From the NCBI RefSeq assembly GCF_900188125.1, contig NZ_FZOW01000006.1, forward strand, positions 62,001 to 126,000: a DNA stretch of 64,000 bases, given 5' to 3'. The position numbers and the translations under genes are program-made. The notes below the pieces were generated by a model. The model was not told the origin of the DNA and did not search any database. It was given only the letters and a program-made list of their open reading frames with translations. Of this stretch, positions 8,581-17,315 are shown piece after piece. Numbering within the stretch: the first letter of the stretch is position 1; each line of letters starts with the position of its first letter. The DNA comes from Rhodococcoides kyotonense (GTDB taxonomy: Bacteria > Actinomycetota > Actinomycetes > Mycobacteriales > Mycobacteriaceae).

Positions 8581-9416
8581 GGCTCCACCAGGGGTCCATA
8601 GGCATCCGGTCTGCGGTCCCGGTAGAACGCCCAGCGATCGCGTACGACCTTGATCAGGTCCATGTCCAGATCGCGGACGAGCAATTCGGGTTCGGTGTCC
8701 GATGCGACATCGCCGACGAACGAGCCCTCGGGATCGACGAAGTAGCTGGTGCCGTAGAAATCGTCGTCGCCGTAGTCGGCCTCGACACCGACACGGTTGA
8801 TCGCGCCGATGTAGTACTCGTTCGCGACGGCGGATGCAGGCTGCTCGAGCCGCCACAGGTAGTTCGACAAGCCGCGCGACGTCGCCGAAGGATTGAACAC
8901 GATCTCCGCTCCTGCCAGTCCGAGTGCGCGCCACCCTTCGGGGAAGTGCCGGTCGTAGCAGATGTAGACACCGATTCGGCCGACGGCGGTGTCGAACACC
9001 GGCCAGCCGAGATTGCCTGGCCGGAAGTAGAACTTCTCCCAGAACCCGTTGACGTGCGGAAGGTGGTGCTTGCGGTATTTGCCGAGGTACGTGCCATCCG
9101 CGTCGACGACGGCGGCGGTGTTGTACATGACACCGGGCATCTCCTGCTCGTAGACCGGCAGGATCATGACGATGCCGAGCTCCTTCGCCAACGCCGCGAA
9201 CCTGTCGACGGTCGGGCCTGGAACGGACTCGGCGTAGTCATAGAAGGACGCGTCCTGCAACTGGCAGAAATACGGTCCGTAGAACAGCTCCTGGAAGCAG
9301 ATGACCTTCGCGCCCTGTTCGGCGGCGCTCCGGGCGTAGTCCTCGTGAGCTTTGATCATCGTTTCTTTGTCCCCTGTCCAGTTGGTCTGGACCAGGGCCG
9401 CTCGAACCGTCGACAT
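8577..9416 (-). CDS. N-carbamoyl-beta-alanine amidohydrolase (nitrilase family)
   Basis: A 279-residue nitrilase-superfamily protein. The catalytic triad motifs are clear: FQELFYGPYF (Glu), KYRKHHLPHV (Lys) and ICYDRHFPEGW (Cys). The sequence strongly resembles beta-ureidopropionase, which converts N-carbamoyl-beta-alanine to beta-alanine, CO2 and ammonia, the last step of reductive pyrimidine breakdown. ATG 9416 (MSTVRAA) is preferred because GGAG lies eight bases upstream; a GTG at 9425 in the same frame sits too close to that site. It is first in the operon 9416-6139. No dihydropyrimidine dehydrogenase is present in the window. Confidence 0.9.
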   Translation of the reverse strand: MSTVRAALVQTNWTGDKETMIKAHEDYARSAAEQGAKVICFQELFYGPYFCQLQDASFYDYAESVPGPTVDRFAALAKELGIVMILPVYEQEMPGVMYNTAAVVDADGTYLGKYRKHHLPHVNGFWEKFYFRPGNLGWPVFDTAVGRIGVYICYDRHFPEGWRALGLAGAEIVFNPSATSRGLSNYLWRLEQPASAVANEYYIGAINRVGVEADYGDDDFYGTSYFVDPEGSFVGDVASDTEPELLVRDLDMDLIKVVRDRWAFYRDRRPDAYGPLVEP

Positions 9417-9489
9417 ATGCGTCACTCCATCCTCAGCTGGCTGGCCTCCTCAACATAGGCACTCGGCGAGACAAACGTCGGTGCAATCG

Positions 9490-9499
9490 TGTTACAACA
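9490..9499. promoter_or_regulatory. Possible operator upstream of the hydantoinase operon
   Basis: TGTTACAACA is a small inverted repeat (TGTT-N2-AACA) about 75 bases upstream of the first gene of the pyrimidine/hydantoin operon. A TATGTT on the minus strand nearer the gene could be the -10. Short palindromes occur by chance, so the assignment is weak. Confidence 0.2.
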
Positions 9500-9529
9500 T
9501 GGCTCGATCGGTTTCGGACGGGTAACACC

Positions 9530-11041
9530 TCACGACGGCAACAGCGCGCGGACGGCGTCGATGGTGTCGGCTTCCGCATGCGTCTTGTCGGGCCGATACC
9601 GCAGAACCCGCGCGAACCTGAGCGCAACACCGCCGGGATAGCGAGAGCTGACCTGGACTCCGTCGAGTTCGATCTCGACGATCAAATCCGGTTCGAGGTA
9701 CACCGTGTGCTCGTCGCGACTGCGTTCGTGTTTCGGGAATTCGTCGGTCTGCCACTGCAACAGGGCATCGGTGAGTCCCTTGAAGGTCTTGCCGACCATG
9801 ATGGGATCGCCGCCGTCGGGGTCCCTCGCACCGAGGTGAAGGTTCGACAACCATCCTGTCCGACGGCCGTATCCCCACTCGGCACCGAGGACCACCAGAT
9901 CCAGCGTGTGCTCGGGTTTCACCTTCTGCCACGTCCGGCCGCGCCTGCCTGCCGCGTACGACGACGACAGCGCCTTGATCATGACACCCTCGTGGCCTTC
10001 CTGGAGAGCCTGATCGGCGTGTGCGGCGGCCGCGTCGGCGTCGGGCCTGATCAGTGCGGGAATCCGATGCCGAGGCGCGACGCGCTCCAATGCGTCGAGC
10101 CGACGTTCGAGTGGTTCGTCGATTAGGTCGACGCCATCGAGATGGATGCAGTCGAAGAAGTACGGCTGCAGAAGGAGGTCGTGCGCACTCTGCGCGCCGA
10201 ATCTGCTCATCGTCTCCTGGAACGGCCGCGGCCGACCACTGTCCGTCAATGCAAGCGTTTCACCGTCGAGGACCACACTGGTACAAGGTAATTCGCGGAT
10301 CAGCTCGACGAGTTCCGGCACGCTCGACGTGATGTCGCGCAATGTGCGGGTGTAGACGTGCACGTCGTCGCCCGACCTGTGAACCTGGATGCGCGCGCCA
10401 TCGAGCTTGTACTCGACACTGACGTCACCACCGAACTCCGTCCAGGCCTGCGACAGCGACTCGGCGGGCGAGGCGAGCATCGGGCGCACCGGCCTGCCGA
10501 CCGTCAGGACGAACTCGGCCAGCGCCGACTCACCCCCGGTCAGTGCGGCCGTCGCCGTCACCGACAGATGTCCGGACAGCATGAACGCGCGTCGGACAGG
10601 CTCGACTGGCAGGCCCGCGGCCTTGGCGATGGCGTCGGTCATGACACCTTCCAGCGCTCCCTGACGGAGCTCGCCTGTCATCAGTCGAATCAGGAAGTCA
10701 CGTTCTCCCCGCGTGCAGCGACCGAACAGGTCGGTGAGCAGGTCACGGCGACGTGTGGTGGACCCGGCACCCGACGTCGACGCCACCGCGGTGATCGCGT
10801 CGTGAACCTCGGAGACCGTGAGGACTGCATCGTCCGTGGACGGCGCATCGATGTCGGAGAGGGTGCGCCAGCCGATACCGATGCGGCCTTGCGTCATCTC
10901 ACCGGACAACCACGCGACGACGGTCTCGACCTCGGCCGGCTCCGCATCGGCGAGCACAGTCTGCAACGCCTCGGTCTTCGCCTTGCGTGACCGCGTCGCA
11001 CCCACTGCCGCGGACGTGTCGACGATTCGTGTGAACAGCAC
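9530..11041 (-). CDS. ligB: ATP-dependent DNA ligase, LigB type
   Basis: A 503-residue ATP-dependent ligase close in length and motifs to mycobacterial LigB. An N-terminal DNA-binding domain (about residues 1-180) precedes the adenylation domain. Motif I is EYKLDGARIQVH with the AMP-accepting Lys212; others are VLDGETLAL (III), EGVMIKALSSSY (IV) and WQKVKPEH (V), with GKTFKGLTDALL in the OB fold. It seals nicks in DNA and is non-essential beside NAD-dependent LigA in mycobacteria. No Ku or polymerase/nuclease domain is nearby, unlike LigD. GTG 11041 follows TACGTT (minus strand, 11048-11053) by six bases and has no Shine-Dalgarno, so the mRNA is probably leaderless. Confidence 0.92.
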   Translation of the reverse strand: MLFTRIVDTSAAVGATRSRKAKTEALQTVLADAEPAEVETVVAWLSGEMTQGRIGIGWRTLSDIDAPSTDDAVLTVSEVHDAITAVASTSGAGSTTRRRDLLTDLFGRCTRGERDFLIRLMTGELRQGALEGVMTDAIAKAAGLPVEPVRRAFMLSGHLSVTATAALTGGESALAEFVLTVGRPVRPMLASPAESLSQAWTEFGGDVSVEYKLDGARIQVHRSGDDVHVYTRTLRDITSSVPELVELIRELPCTSVVLDGETLALTDSGRPRPFQETMSRFGAQSAHDLLLQPYFFDCIHLDGVDLIDEPLERRLDALERVAPRHRIPALIRPDADAAAAHADQALQEGHEGVMIKALSSSYAAGRRGRTWQKVKPEHTLDLVVLGAEWGYGRRTGWLSNLHLGARDPDGGDPIMVGKTFKGLTDALLQWQTDEFPKHERSRDEHTVYLEPDLIVEIELDGVQVSSRYPGGVALRFARVLRYRPDKTHAEADTIDAVRALLPS

Positions 11042-11089
11042 GGTGTCAACGTAACCCGAAGCACCGACACCTAACCCCGCGTTCTTCGA

Positions 11090-12649
11090 TCAGCTGAAGC
11101 CGAGCACCCTGTCGCCCCACGCAGCTCGCAGCGCGGCGTCGGGATCGTCGACGAGTTGATCCTGTGAGTCGATCACCAGCGTCGAACGGGTCGGTTCGGC
11201 GTAGGGAGCCCAGTGCTTGGCCCCGTCGAGCGTCGCAGGCACGCCGTGACGCGCGAACGCGACCCACCGCTTCATCATGCGAGCCGACACCGCCATCGCG
11301 GATTTCCTGCCGCCGAGCCAGAACGTCGGATCGCGGTTCAAGGTTCCGAAATTGCCGAACACATAAGGCAATTCGGTCGCATGGCCTGCGCCGATGCGCG
11401 CCGCCTTCAACATCGGAGTCGCGTGGTCGAAGCGGTACATCCAGACCGGCGCGTGCCTACTGTGCGCGTCGGCGATCCACAGACTCGGCATTCGGAAGCC
11501 TGCATCGCGCGACATCGCCAGTGCGCCTGCGGTTTTGGACCGGTCCGGGTATGCCGACATGATCTCGGCGACGCGGAACGCCGGGAGATCCGCGTGGTCG
11601 TTGGCGATGGCACGAAACATCTCGGACACGGTGTCGGACGTGACGGGCATCAACGGCGATTTCATGAGCCGAAAGATGGACGCCTCGTCGTGATTCGTGC
11701 CGATCATCAACGGAATTCGATGCGCGTACCCCTTCTGGAACGCAGCCACCGGGTACCGCGGCACTACGTCACCGTCGACGACGGGTGCAAGACCGAGCGT
11801 TCCCGGCGCGCGCGTCGGGACTTCGTAGCAGAGCGTGTCGCTCGCGGCGACCAGCGTCATGAAGTCCATCGTCTTCAGCTCGTGGATGCGCTCGGGTGTG
11901 ACGTCGATCAGTTCGAGAAAACGAGAGGCGACGACGGCAGCTCGCTCCGGCCCGTAGACGGACGTCGCCGGCGCGCTCTGAACGATGGCCTGCGCGAACA
12001 GCCCTTCCGCCTTCGGTGAGGTCATGAGCGACGTGATCGATGCGCCACCCGAGGATTCACCGAACACCGTGACCTGCGCCGGGTCTCCCCCGAACGAGGC
12101 GATGCACTGCTGCACCCACTGCAGCGCGGCGATCTGGTCGCGGAGGCCCAGGTTGGTCTCGAAGACGTCGTCTTCGGTGGAGAACGACGACAGGTCGAGA
12201 AATCCGAACGCGCCGACGCGGTAGTTGACCGTGACGAGTACGAGATCGCCGAGCTCGGCGAGGTGTCTGCCGTCGTAGACGCTTTGCGCCGACGACCCGA
12301 TGGAGTACGCGCCGCCGTGGATCCAGACCATCACCGGCCGCGGCGTGCCGTCGGGCTCGGGTGCCCACACGTTCAGGGAGAGGCAGTCCTCCGACATCGG
12401 GATGGACTGATCGATCGGAACGGGACTGTTGCGGCTCTGCGGCGCGATTGCTCCGAAAGAGCGGCAGTCACGCGGTTCCGTCCACGGCTCCGGCGGGCGC
12501 GGTGCTCGAAAGCGATGTTCGCCGTCGGGCGCGGCCGCGTACGGAATGCCCTTCCACGCGAAAACGTCGCCGTCGCGGTGGCCGATCGCCTCCCCGTACG
12601 GTGTGTTGACCGACCGCGTCGTCTCGTGAGTTGTTTCGACTTCGGTCAT
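11090..12649 (-). CDS. Type B carboxylesterase (para-nitrobenzyl esterase family)
   Basis: A 519-residue alpha/beta hydrolase of the carboxylesterase/lipase type B family. Visible motifs are FAWKGIPYAAAPDGEHRFRAP near the N-terminus, EDCLSLNVWAPE, the oxyanion-hole segment VMVWIHGGAYSIGSS, and the nucleophile elbow FGESSGGASI with Ser199. IGTNHDEASIF probably includes the acidic member of the triad. It would hydrolyse carboxylic esters; the substrate is unknown. There is no signal peptide, so it is cytoplasmic. It lies 48 bases upstream of ligB on the same strand and divergent from the secreted protein at 12726. Confidence 0.88.
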   Translation of the reverse strand: MTEVETTHETTRSVNTPYGEAIGHRDGDVFAWKGIPYAAAPDGEHRFRAPRPPEPWTEPRDCRSFGAIAPQSRNSPVPIDQSIPMSEDCLSLNVWAPEPDGTPRPVMVWIHGGAYSIGSSAQSVYDGRHLAELGDLVLVTVNYRVGAFGFLDLSSFSTEDDVFETNLGLRDQIAALQWVQQCIASFGGDPAQVTVFGESSGGASITSLMTSPKAEGLFAQAIVQSAPATSVYGPERAAVVASRFLELIDVTPERIHELKTMDFMTLVAASDTLCYEVPTRAPGTLGLAPVVDGDVVPRYPVAAFQKGYAHRIPLMIGTNHDEASIFRLMKSPLMPVTSDTVSEMFRAIANDHADLPAFRVAEIMSAYPDRSKTAGALAMSRDAGFRMPSLWIADAHSRHAPVWMYRFDHATPMLKAARIGAGHATELPYVFGNFGTLNRDPTFWLGGRKSAMAVSARMMKRWVAFARHGVPATLDGAKHWAPYAEPTRSTLVIDSQDQLVDDPDAALRAAWGDRVLGFS

Positions 12650-12713
12650 GACACCTCCCCCTTCGGACCGACGTTCGCCAACGTACCAACTCCGGCCGAC
12701 ATGACGATCTGTT

Positions 12714-12719
12714 TAAGCT
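12714..12719 (+). promoter_or_regulatory. -10 hexamer for leaderless secreted protein
   Basis: TAAGCT fits TANNNT and ends six bases before ATG 12726, so transcription would start on the start codon. This favours 12726 over GTG 12720, which the promoter would leave outside the transcript. Confidence 0.45.
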
Positions 12720-12725
12720 GTGACG

Positions 12726-13379
12726 ATGTATCGACGTCAGGTTCACGGTTGTACCGCGGCAGCCGTGTTCGCGGTACTTCTCGCTGGATGCGGCGGAAGC
12801 GTCGACGGCAGCGCGACGGCCCCGTTGGCCACCGTCGATACCGATCCGCCGTCGGTCGTTCGCACGACGACACCGCATGTCACGACGACTCCCCCGAGTA
12901 CGACGGCACCCTCGACGACCAGCCCGACGACGAGCACGACGACAACCACTTCGGCACCTCGGACCGCCGACGCCTCCCGATTCCAGGCCCAGCCGGGCTT
13001 CTACTTCTTCACCAGCCCGAGCGGCAAGTTCGAATGCGGGATCGCCGTGACCGACACCTCGGTTGCCGGATGCCACGGCGACTTCCCGTCGACCGCCCCG
13101 CGGGTGGAAGGAAGCGGCGCACCGGGTTCGACGGTCGCGCCGAACACCGTCGAACTCACCGTAGGGTCCCCCGCTCGCTTCCTGAGTTCGGGCGATCCGC
13201 GGTTCCATCGGTTCGACGGCGCCGCAGCCGCGCTCGACTACGGCGACACTCTGTCCATCCCCGGAAGCGGCGAGTCGAACGGTCTGTACTGCCGCGTCGA
13301 CGAGAAGACCGGCGTCACGTGCCGAGATCAGGTCGGGCACGGATTCACGGTGTCCGACTCTGCATTCGAGCTGAAGTGA
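12726..13379 (+). CDS. Thr/Pro-rich lipoprotein of unknown function
   Basis: A 217-residue protein with a lipoprotein signal ending in the lipobox LLAGC (residues about 17-21). A long Thr/Ser/Pro linker follows (about residues 40-80), then a folded domain with FYFFTSPSGKFECGI, VAGCHGDFP, GLYCRVDEKTGVTC and GHGFTVS. The cysteine pairs suggest disulfides outside the membrane. Similar domains are common in mycobacterial and rhodococcal secreted proteins of unknown function. It stands alone between the divergent esterase and the MFS porter downstream. Confidence 0.72.
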   Translation: MYRRQVHGCTAAAVFAVLLAGCGGSVDGSATAPLATVDTDPPSVVRTTTPHVTTTPPSTTAPSTTSPTTSTTTTTSAPRTADASRFQAQPGFYFFTSPSGKFECGIAVTDTSVAGCHGDFPSTAPRVEGSGAPGSTVAPNTVELTVGSPARFLSSGDPRFHRFDGAAAALDYGDTLSIPGSGESNGLYCRVDEKTGVTCRDQVGHGFTVSDSAFELK

Positions 13380-13495
13380 CGGTGTTTCGCACAGCGAACT
13401 ATCGGGCATAAGGTGACTCGGTGCGTCGAACTCGGCGTGCACACTTGTCGCGGCCGAGAGCGCTGAGCTTCCCGACCGGGAAGGAGAGCATCCCC

Positions 13496-14905
13496 ATGTC
13501 AGAGCAGCCGACGCGCCCCGCAACGGGCAATCACAGTGCGAAGGTCATCGGCGTCAGCGTGGCCGCCGCGGTCGGTGGATTTCTGTTCGGATTCGACAGC
13601 TCGGTCATCAACGGAGCCGTCGACGCGATCGAAGGACGCTTCTCGCTCGGGTCGTTCACCACCGGATTCGTCGTCGCGATCGCACTCGTGGGTTGTGCCG
13701 TCGGCGCGTGGTTCGCCGGTTCGCTGGCCGATCGGTGGGGTCGCAAGAAAGTAATGGTGCTCGGCTCGGCGCTGTTCACCATCTCGTCACTCGGGTCCGG
13801 TCTAGCGTTCAGCGTGCCGGACCTGATGCTGTGGCGCATTCTCGGTGGCCTGGGCATCGGTATCGCATCCGTCATCGCACCCGCGTACATTTCCGAGATC
13901 GCGCCGGCCAAGTGGCGTGGCAGCCTCGCGTCGCTTCAGCAGCTCGCGATCACCGTCGGCATCTTCGCGGCGTTGCTGTCCGACGCGCTGCTTCAAGGTG
14001 CGGCCGACGGCGCGTCGAACGACCTGTGGCTGGGCCAGGAAGCATGGCGCTGGATGTTCCTCGTCGGCGTCGTTCCCGCCGTCGTGTACGGGCTGCTCGC
14101 AGTGACCATTCCCGAGTCGCCCCGCTTCCTCGTCGGCAAGCACCTCGACAAGGAAGCAGCCGAAATCCTCGCCAACATCACCGGCGAACTGCACCCCGAC
14201 GAGCGCGTCCACGAGATCCGACTGACTCTCCGCAAGGAAGAGCGGTCGTCGATCCAGGACATCCGCGGACCGAAATTCGGGCTGCAGCCCATCGTCTGGG
14301 TGGGTATCACGATGGCCGTGCTGCAACAGCTGGTCGGTATCAACGCGATCTTCTACTACTCGACGACGCTGTGGAAGTCGGTCGGCTTCAGCGAGGACCA
14401 GTCGTTCGCGACCTCGGTGATCACGTCGATCATCAACGTGACCATGACGTTCGTCGCCATTCTGTTCGTCGACCGAATCGGTCGACGAAAGTTGTTGCTG
14501 GCCGGGTCGATCGGCATGTTCGTCGGTTTGCTGATGGCAGCAGTGTCGTTCTCCCAGCAGATCGGTAGCGGCGACGACGTCTCACTCCCCAGCCCCTGGG
14601 GTGCAGTCGCGCTGATCGGTGCCAACCTGTTCGTCATCTTCTTCGCCGCAACGTGGGGTCCCATCATGTGGGTTCTGCTGGGCGAGATGTTCCCGAACCG
14701 CATGCGCGCCGTCGCCCTCGGCATCGGTACCGCAGCGAACTGGGTCGCCAATTTCGCTGTGACGCTCGCATTCCCGCCGCTGACGCAGGCAATCGGGCTG
14801 TGGGCCATCTACGGCTTCTTCGCGTTGATGGCGGCGGTGTCCTTCTTCTTCGTGAAGTCGAAGATCCCGGAAACCAAGGGCATGGAACTCGAAGACATGA
14901 AGTAG
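13496..14905 (+). CDS. MFS sugar porter (SP family)
   Basis: A 469-residue membrane protein with about 12 hydrophobic segments. Signature motifs of the sugar porter family are GGFLFGFDSSVINGA in helix 1, DRWGRKKVM after helix 2, PESPRFLVGKH before the central loop, QQLVGINAIFYYST in helix 7, DRIGRRKLL and PETKGMELEDM at the C-terminus. It probably imports a hexose, pentose or polyol by proton symport. The start at ATG 13496 follows AAGGAG at 13481-13486; the frame is open to GTG 13421, but that extension has no ribosome binding site. No catabolic gene for a sugar is next to it. Confidence 0.92.
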   Translation: MSEQPTRPATGNHSAKVIGVSVAAAVGGFLFGFDSSVINGAVDAIEGRFSLGSFTTGFVVAIALVGCAVGAWFAGSLADRWGRKKVMVLGSALFTISSLGSGLAFSVPDLMLWRILGGLGIGIASVIAPAYISEIAPAKWRGSLASLQQLAITVGIFAALLSDALLQGAADGASNDLWLGQEAWRWMFLVGVVPAVVYGLLAVTIPESPRFLVGKHLDKEAAEILANITGELHPDERVHEIRLTLRKEERSSIQDIRGPKFGLQPIVWVGITMAVLQQLVGINAIFYYSTTLWKSVGFSEDQSFATSVITSIINVTMTFVAILFVDRIGRRKLLLAGSIGMFVGLLMAAVSFSQQIGSGDDVSLPSPWGAVALIGANLFVIFFAATWGPIMWVLLGEMFPNRMRAVALGIGTAANWVANFAVTLAFPPLTQAIGLWAIYGFFALMAAVSFFFVKSKIPETKGMELEDMK

Positions 14906-14911
14906 GACGCT

Positions 14912-14930
14912 GCCGACGGTTCTTGTCGGT
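14912..14930 (+). terminator. Weak hairpin after the MFS porter
   Basis: GCCGAC and GTCGGT pair around a seven-base loop a few bases after the MFS stop. There is no U-run, so termination is only suggested. Confidence 0.25.
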
Positions 14931-14960
14931 GGTGGGTGAGGGAGGTCCGGGGAAACTCCT

Positions 14961-15362
14961 TCACCCGATGCCGGGGATGAATCCTGGGTAGACGAAGTGC
15001 TGCGGACCTCCGCCAGGCAACGACGAACCGGTCACGTTCGGGAAATCGAACGGCAGCGAGATCAGTTTGTGCGGGTTGCCGTTGCTGTCCGCCTGCCAGC
15101 ACTCCAACAGCACACCGTGGAATCCCGTGCACACGATTCGCGTGCTGTTGCCGTACGGCGACGTCAGACGATTCGCGGCGATGAAGGGGTTCCAGTAGTC
15201 GGGATCGGTCGGCGTCAGAAACCCGGTGACGTCCATCGGCGCAGTGGGGCTCGGGTACGGCGGAACGGGTGGCCACTCGTCGGCAGCAGCCACCCCGCTC
15301 CCGGCGATCATCACTGCTCCCGTGAATCCCAGTGCCGCCGCGAGTTTCGTCCACGTGCGCAT
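14961..15362 (-). CDS. Small secreted protein
   Basis: A 133-residue protein with a clear Sec signal peptide (MRTWTKLAAALGFTGAVMIA, cleavage near AAADE). The mature part is Pro- and Gly-rich (WPPVPPYPSPTAPMD) and contains a cysteine pair in STRIVCTGFHGVLLECWQA. ATG 15362 was chosen because the longer frame to 15542 has no signal peptide. It resembles the many small exported proteins of rhodococci without known function. Confidence 0.68.
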   Translation of the reverse strand: MRTWTKLAAALGFTGAVMIAGSGVAAADEWPPVPPYPSPTAPMDVTGFLTPTDPDYWNPFIAANRLTSPYGNSTRIVCTGFHGVLLECWQADSNGNPHKLISLPFDFPNVTGSSLPGGGPQHFVYPGFIPGIG

Positions 15363-15580
15363 AGTGCTGCCCTTCGTCGTCGGGATGACGTGCCTACCGT
15401 ATGCCTCACCGACGGACCTCCGCAGGATATCGAGCACCGCCGGAAAGTACTCCTTCGGCCAACGTCTGCACCGAACAAGCCAGAACGACCGATTTCGGCG
15501 ATCGGAGCATGACCGGGGCCCGGTGCACGCACTAACTTCCACTCGGTAGCTCGGATTCCACTAGAGAAAGTCGGCAACGG

Positions 15581-16594
15581 ATGCCATCCTCGTTCCGCGT
15601 CAACGCCTCGTTGGCCCTACTCGCCGTCGTCGGCCTCTCGCTCACCGCGTGCAGCTCCGACACCGGCGACACAGCTGGCGTGCAGTCTCCGGCCTCGAGC
15701 ATCACGGAGCCCGGCGCGTATCCGGCAACCATCGAGCACGCGTACGGGTCGACCGTCGTCGAGGAGAAACCCGCCCGCGTCGTCACGATCGGGTGGAGCA
15801 GCCAGGACGCCGCCCTGGCGCTCGGAACCATTCCGGTTGCGATGGAACGGTTCTCCGGTGACGGAATCGAGAACGACGTACTCCCCTGGGACGCCGAGAT
15901 CATCGGCGACGCACCCGTCGAGCTACTGACCACCAACCCGGACGTCCCGTTCGAGCAGATCCTCGGCCTCGAACCCGACCTCATTCTCGCCGTCTATTCC
16001 GGAATCAGCGAGGAGGCATACCAGCGTCTGTCCGACATCGCTCCGACGGTCGCGTTCCCCGAAAGCCGTTGGGAGACGAGCCTCACCGACCAGACAACGA
16101 TGATCGGTGCAGCCCTCGGCCGCCCGGCCGAGGCACAGAACCTGCTCGACGGCGTCGACGACTACCTCGCCGACGCAGCCGCCTCGCATCCCGAATTCGC
16201 CGGCAAGACAGTCACTTTCGGTATGCGAACGGATGACGGGCTGATCGTGTTCTGCCCCAACGATCCCCGCATCGAACTGCTGGGACAGCTGGGGATCGTC
16301 TCGTCGCCAGGCGTCGTCGCGGCGTGCAGTTCCGGCGACTCGTCGGTATCCGTTGCAGGCGAGGAGGTCGACACACTCGATGCCGACGTCCTCGTACTCG
16401 TCGACGCCGACGGAACGAATCTCGACAAGGCGATGGCATTCGCACCGTTCGCGAGATTGACCGCCGTCAGCGAGGGCAGGCTGGTACGTCAGGTCGGTAT
16501 GGATTACGCGATGGCCGTGTCCGCTCCGACCGTCCTGAGCATTCCGTACGCTTTCGACACCTTCATCGGGCAACTCGAGGACGCGCTTGCCTGA
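15581..16594 (+). CDS. Siderophore/iron-type ABC substrate-binding lipoprotein
   Basis: A 337-residue protein with lipobox LTAC at about residues 21-24. It has the class III binding-protein (FecB/FepB/BtuF) layout: EKPARVVTIGWSSQDAALALG, LEPDLILAVYSGISEEAYQRL, DQTTMIGAALG and the C-terminal YAFDTFIGQLEDAL. It should capture a ferric siderophore or other iron chelate outside the membrane and pass it to an ABC permease. No permease or ATPase is adjacent, so it is an orphan component. I see no IdeR-like box upstream. It is a distant relative of the protein at 35093-36106. Confidence 0.82.
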   Translation: MPSSFRVNASLALLAVVGLSLTACSSDTGDTAGVQSPASSITEPGAYPATIEHAYGSTVVEEKPARVVTIGWSSQDAALALGTIPVAMERFSGDGIENDVLPWDAEIIGDAPVELLTTNPDVPFEQILGLEPDLILAVYSGISEEAYQRLSDIAPTVAFPESRWETSLTDQTTMIGAALGRPAEAQNLLDGVDDYLADAAASHPEFAGKTVTFGMRTDDGLIVFCPNDPRIELLGQLGIVSSPGVVAACSSGDSSVSVAGEEVDTLDADVLVLVDADGTNLDKAMAFAPFARLTAVSEGRLVRQVGMDYAMAVSAPTVLSIPYAFDTFIGQLEDALA

Positions 16595-16599
16595 ATCGG

Positions 16600-17247
16600 T
16601 CAGCCCAGGGCGTCGGCGATCGGTGTCTTCCCGTTGTCGAACTCGATGAATCGCCGTGCCGTTCCGGGGCTGTCGATGGTGGCTGCCACGGCGGCTGCGA
16701 CGTCGTCGCGCGTCACCGACGACCCGGTCGCACCGGCCTCCTTGGTGTCGATCAGGCCAGTGCCCGGATCGAGCGTCAGTGCACTCGGACCGAGGATCGT
16801 CCAGCTGAGCGACGTCGACTTCAGATAGTCGTCGGCCTCTGCCTTGGCCTGCGCATAGGCGTGGAACGCATTCTCGGAGTCGACGCCGTGGTCGAGGCCG
16901 GCACCGAAGTAGGAGACCATGACGTAGCGCGAGATACCTGCTCTACCTGCGGCGTCCATCGACCGGATCGCGGCATCACGATCGACCGCGTACGTCCGCT
17001 TCGGGTCACCGCCACCGGCACCCGCCGACCATACGGCGACGTCGTACCCCTCGACCAACGCGGCGATCTTCGCGACGTCCAGGTATTCGATGTCGGCCAC
17101 GATGGGCGTCGCACCAGCGTTTGCGACGTCACCGACGTGCTCCGGATTCCGCACGATCGCGCCGACCTCGTGGCCTGCTGCGACCAGCAACGGCGACAGC
17201 CGGAGTGCCACTTTCCCGTGACCTCCGAAGATGACGACTCGTGACAT
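16600..17247 (-). CDS. NAD(P)-binding atypical SDR (NAD(P)H-binding family)
   Basis: A 215-residue Rossmann-fold protein with the glycine motif VVIFGGHGKVALRL at the N-terminus, followed by AIVRNPEHV, ADIEYLDVAKIAALVEGYDVAVWSAG and FHAYAQAKAEADDYLKSTSLSWTILGPSALT. This is the YwnB/YtfG-like atypical SDR pattern, in which a Tyr-x-x-x-Lys is replaced by YAQAK. Likely a small NADPH-dependent reductase or redox sensor; substrate unknown. ATG 17247 has AAGGAG seven bases upstream and excludes the longer frame to 17646, which overlaps the helicase gene. Confidence 0.8.
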   Translation of the reverse strand: MSRVVIFGGHGKVALRLSPLLVAAGHEVGAIVRNPEHVGDVANAGATPIVADIEYLDVAKIAALVEGYDVAVWSAGAGGGDPKRTYAVDRDAAIRSMDAAGRAGISRYVMVSYFGAGLDHGVDSENAFHAYAQAKAEADDYLKSTSLSWTILGPSALTLDPGTGLIDTKEAGATGSSVTRDDVAAAVAATIDSPGTARRFIEFDNGKTPIADALG

Positions 17248-17315
17248 GAACGCTCCTTCGACGACGAATGGGACCTCGGGTCCACGGTAGCCGACGATCA
17301 CACGCGACCACGGCC

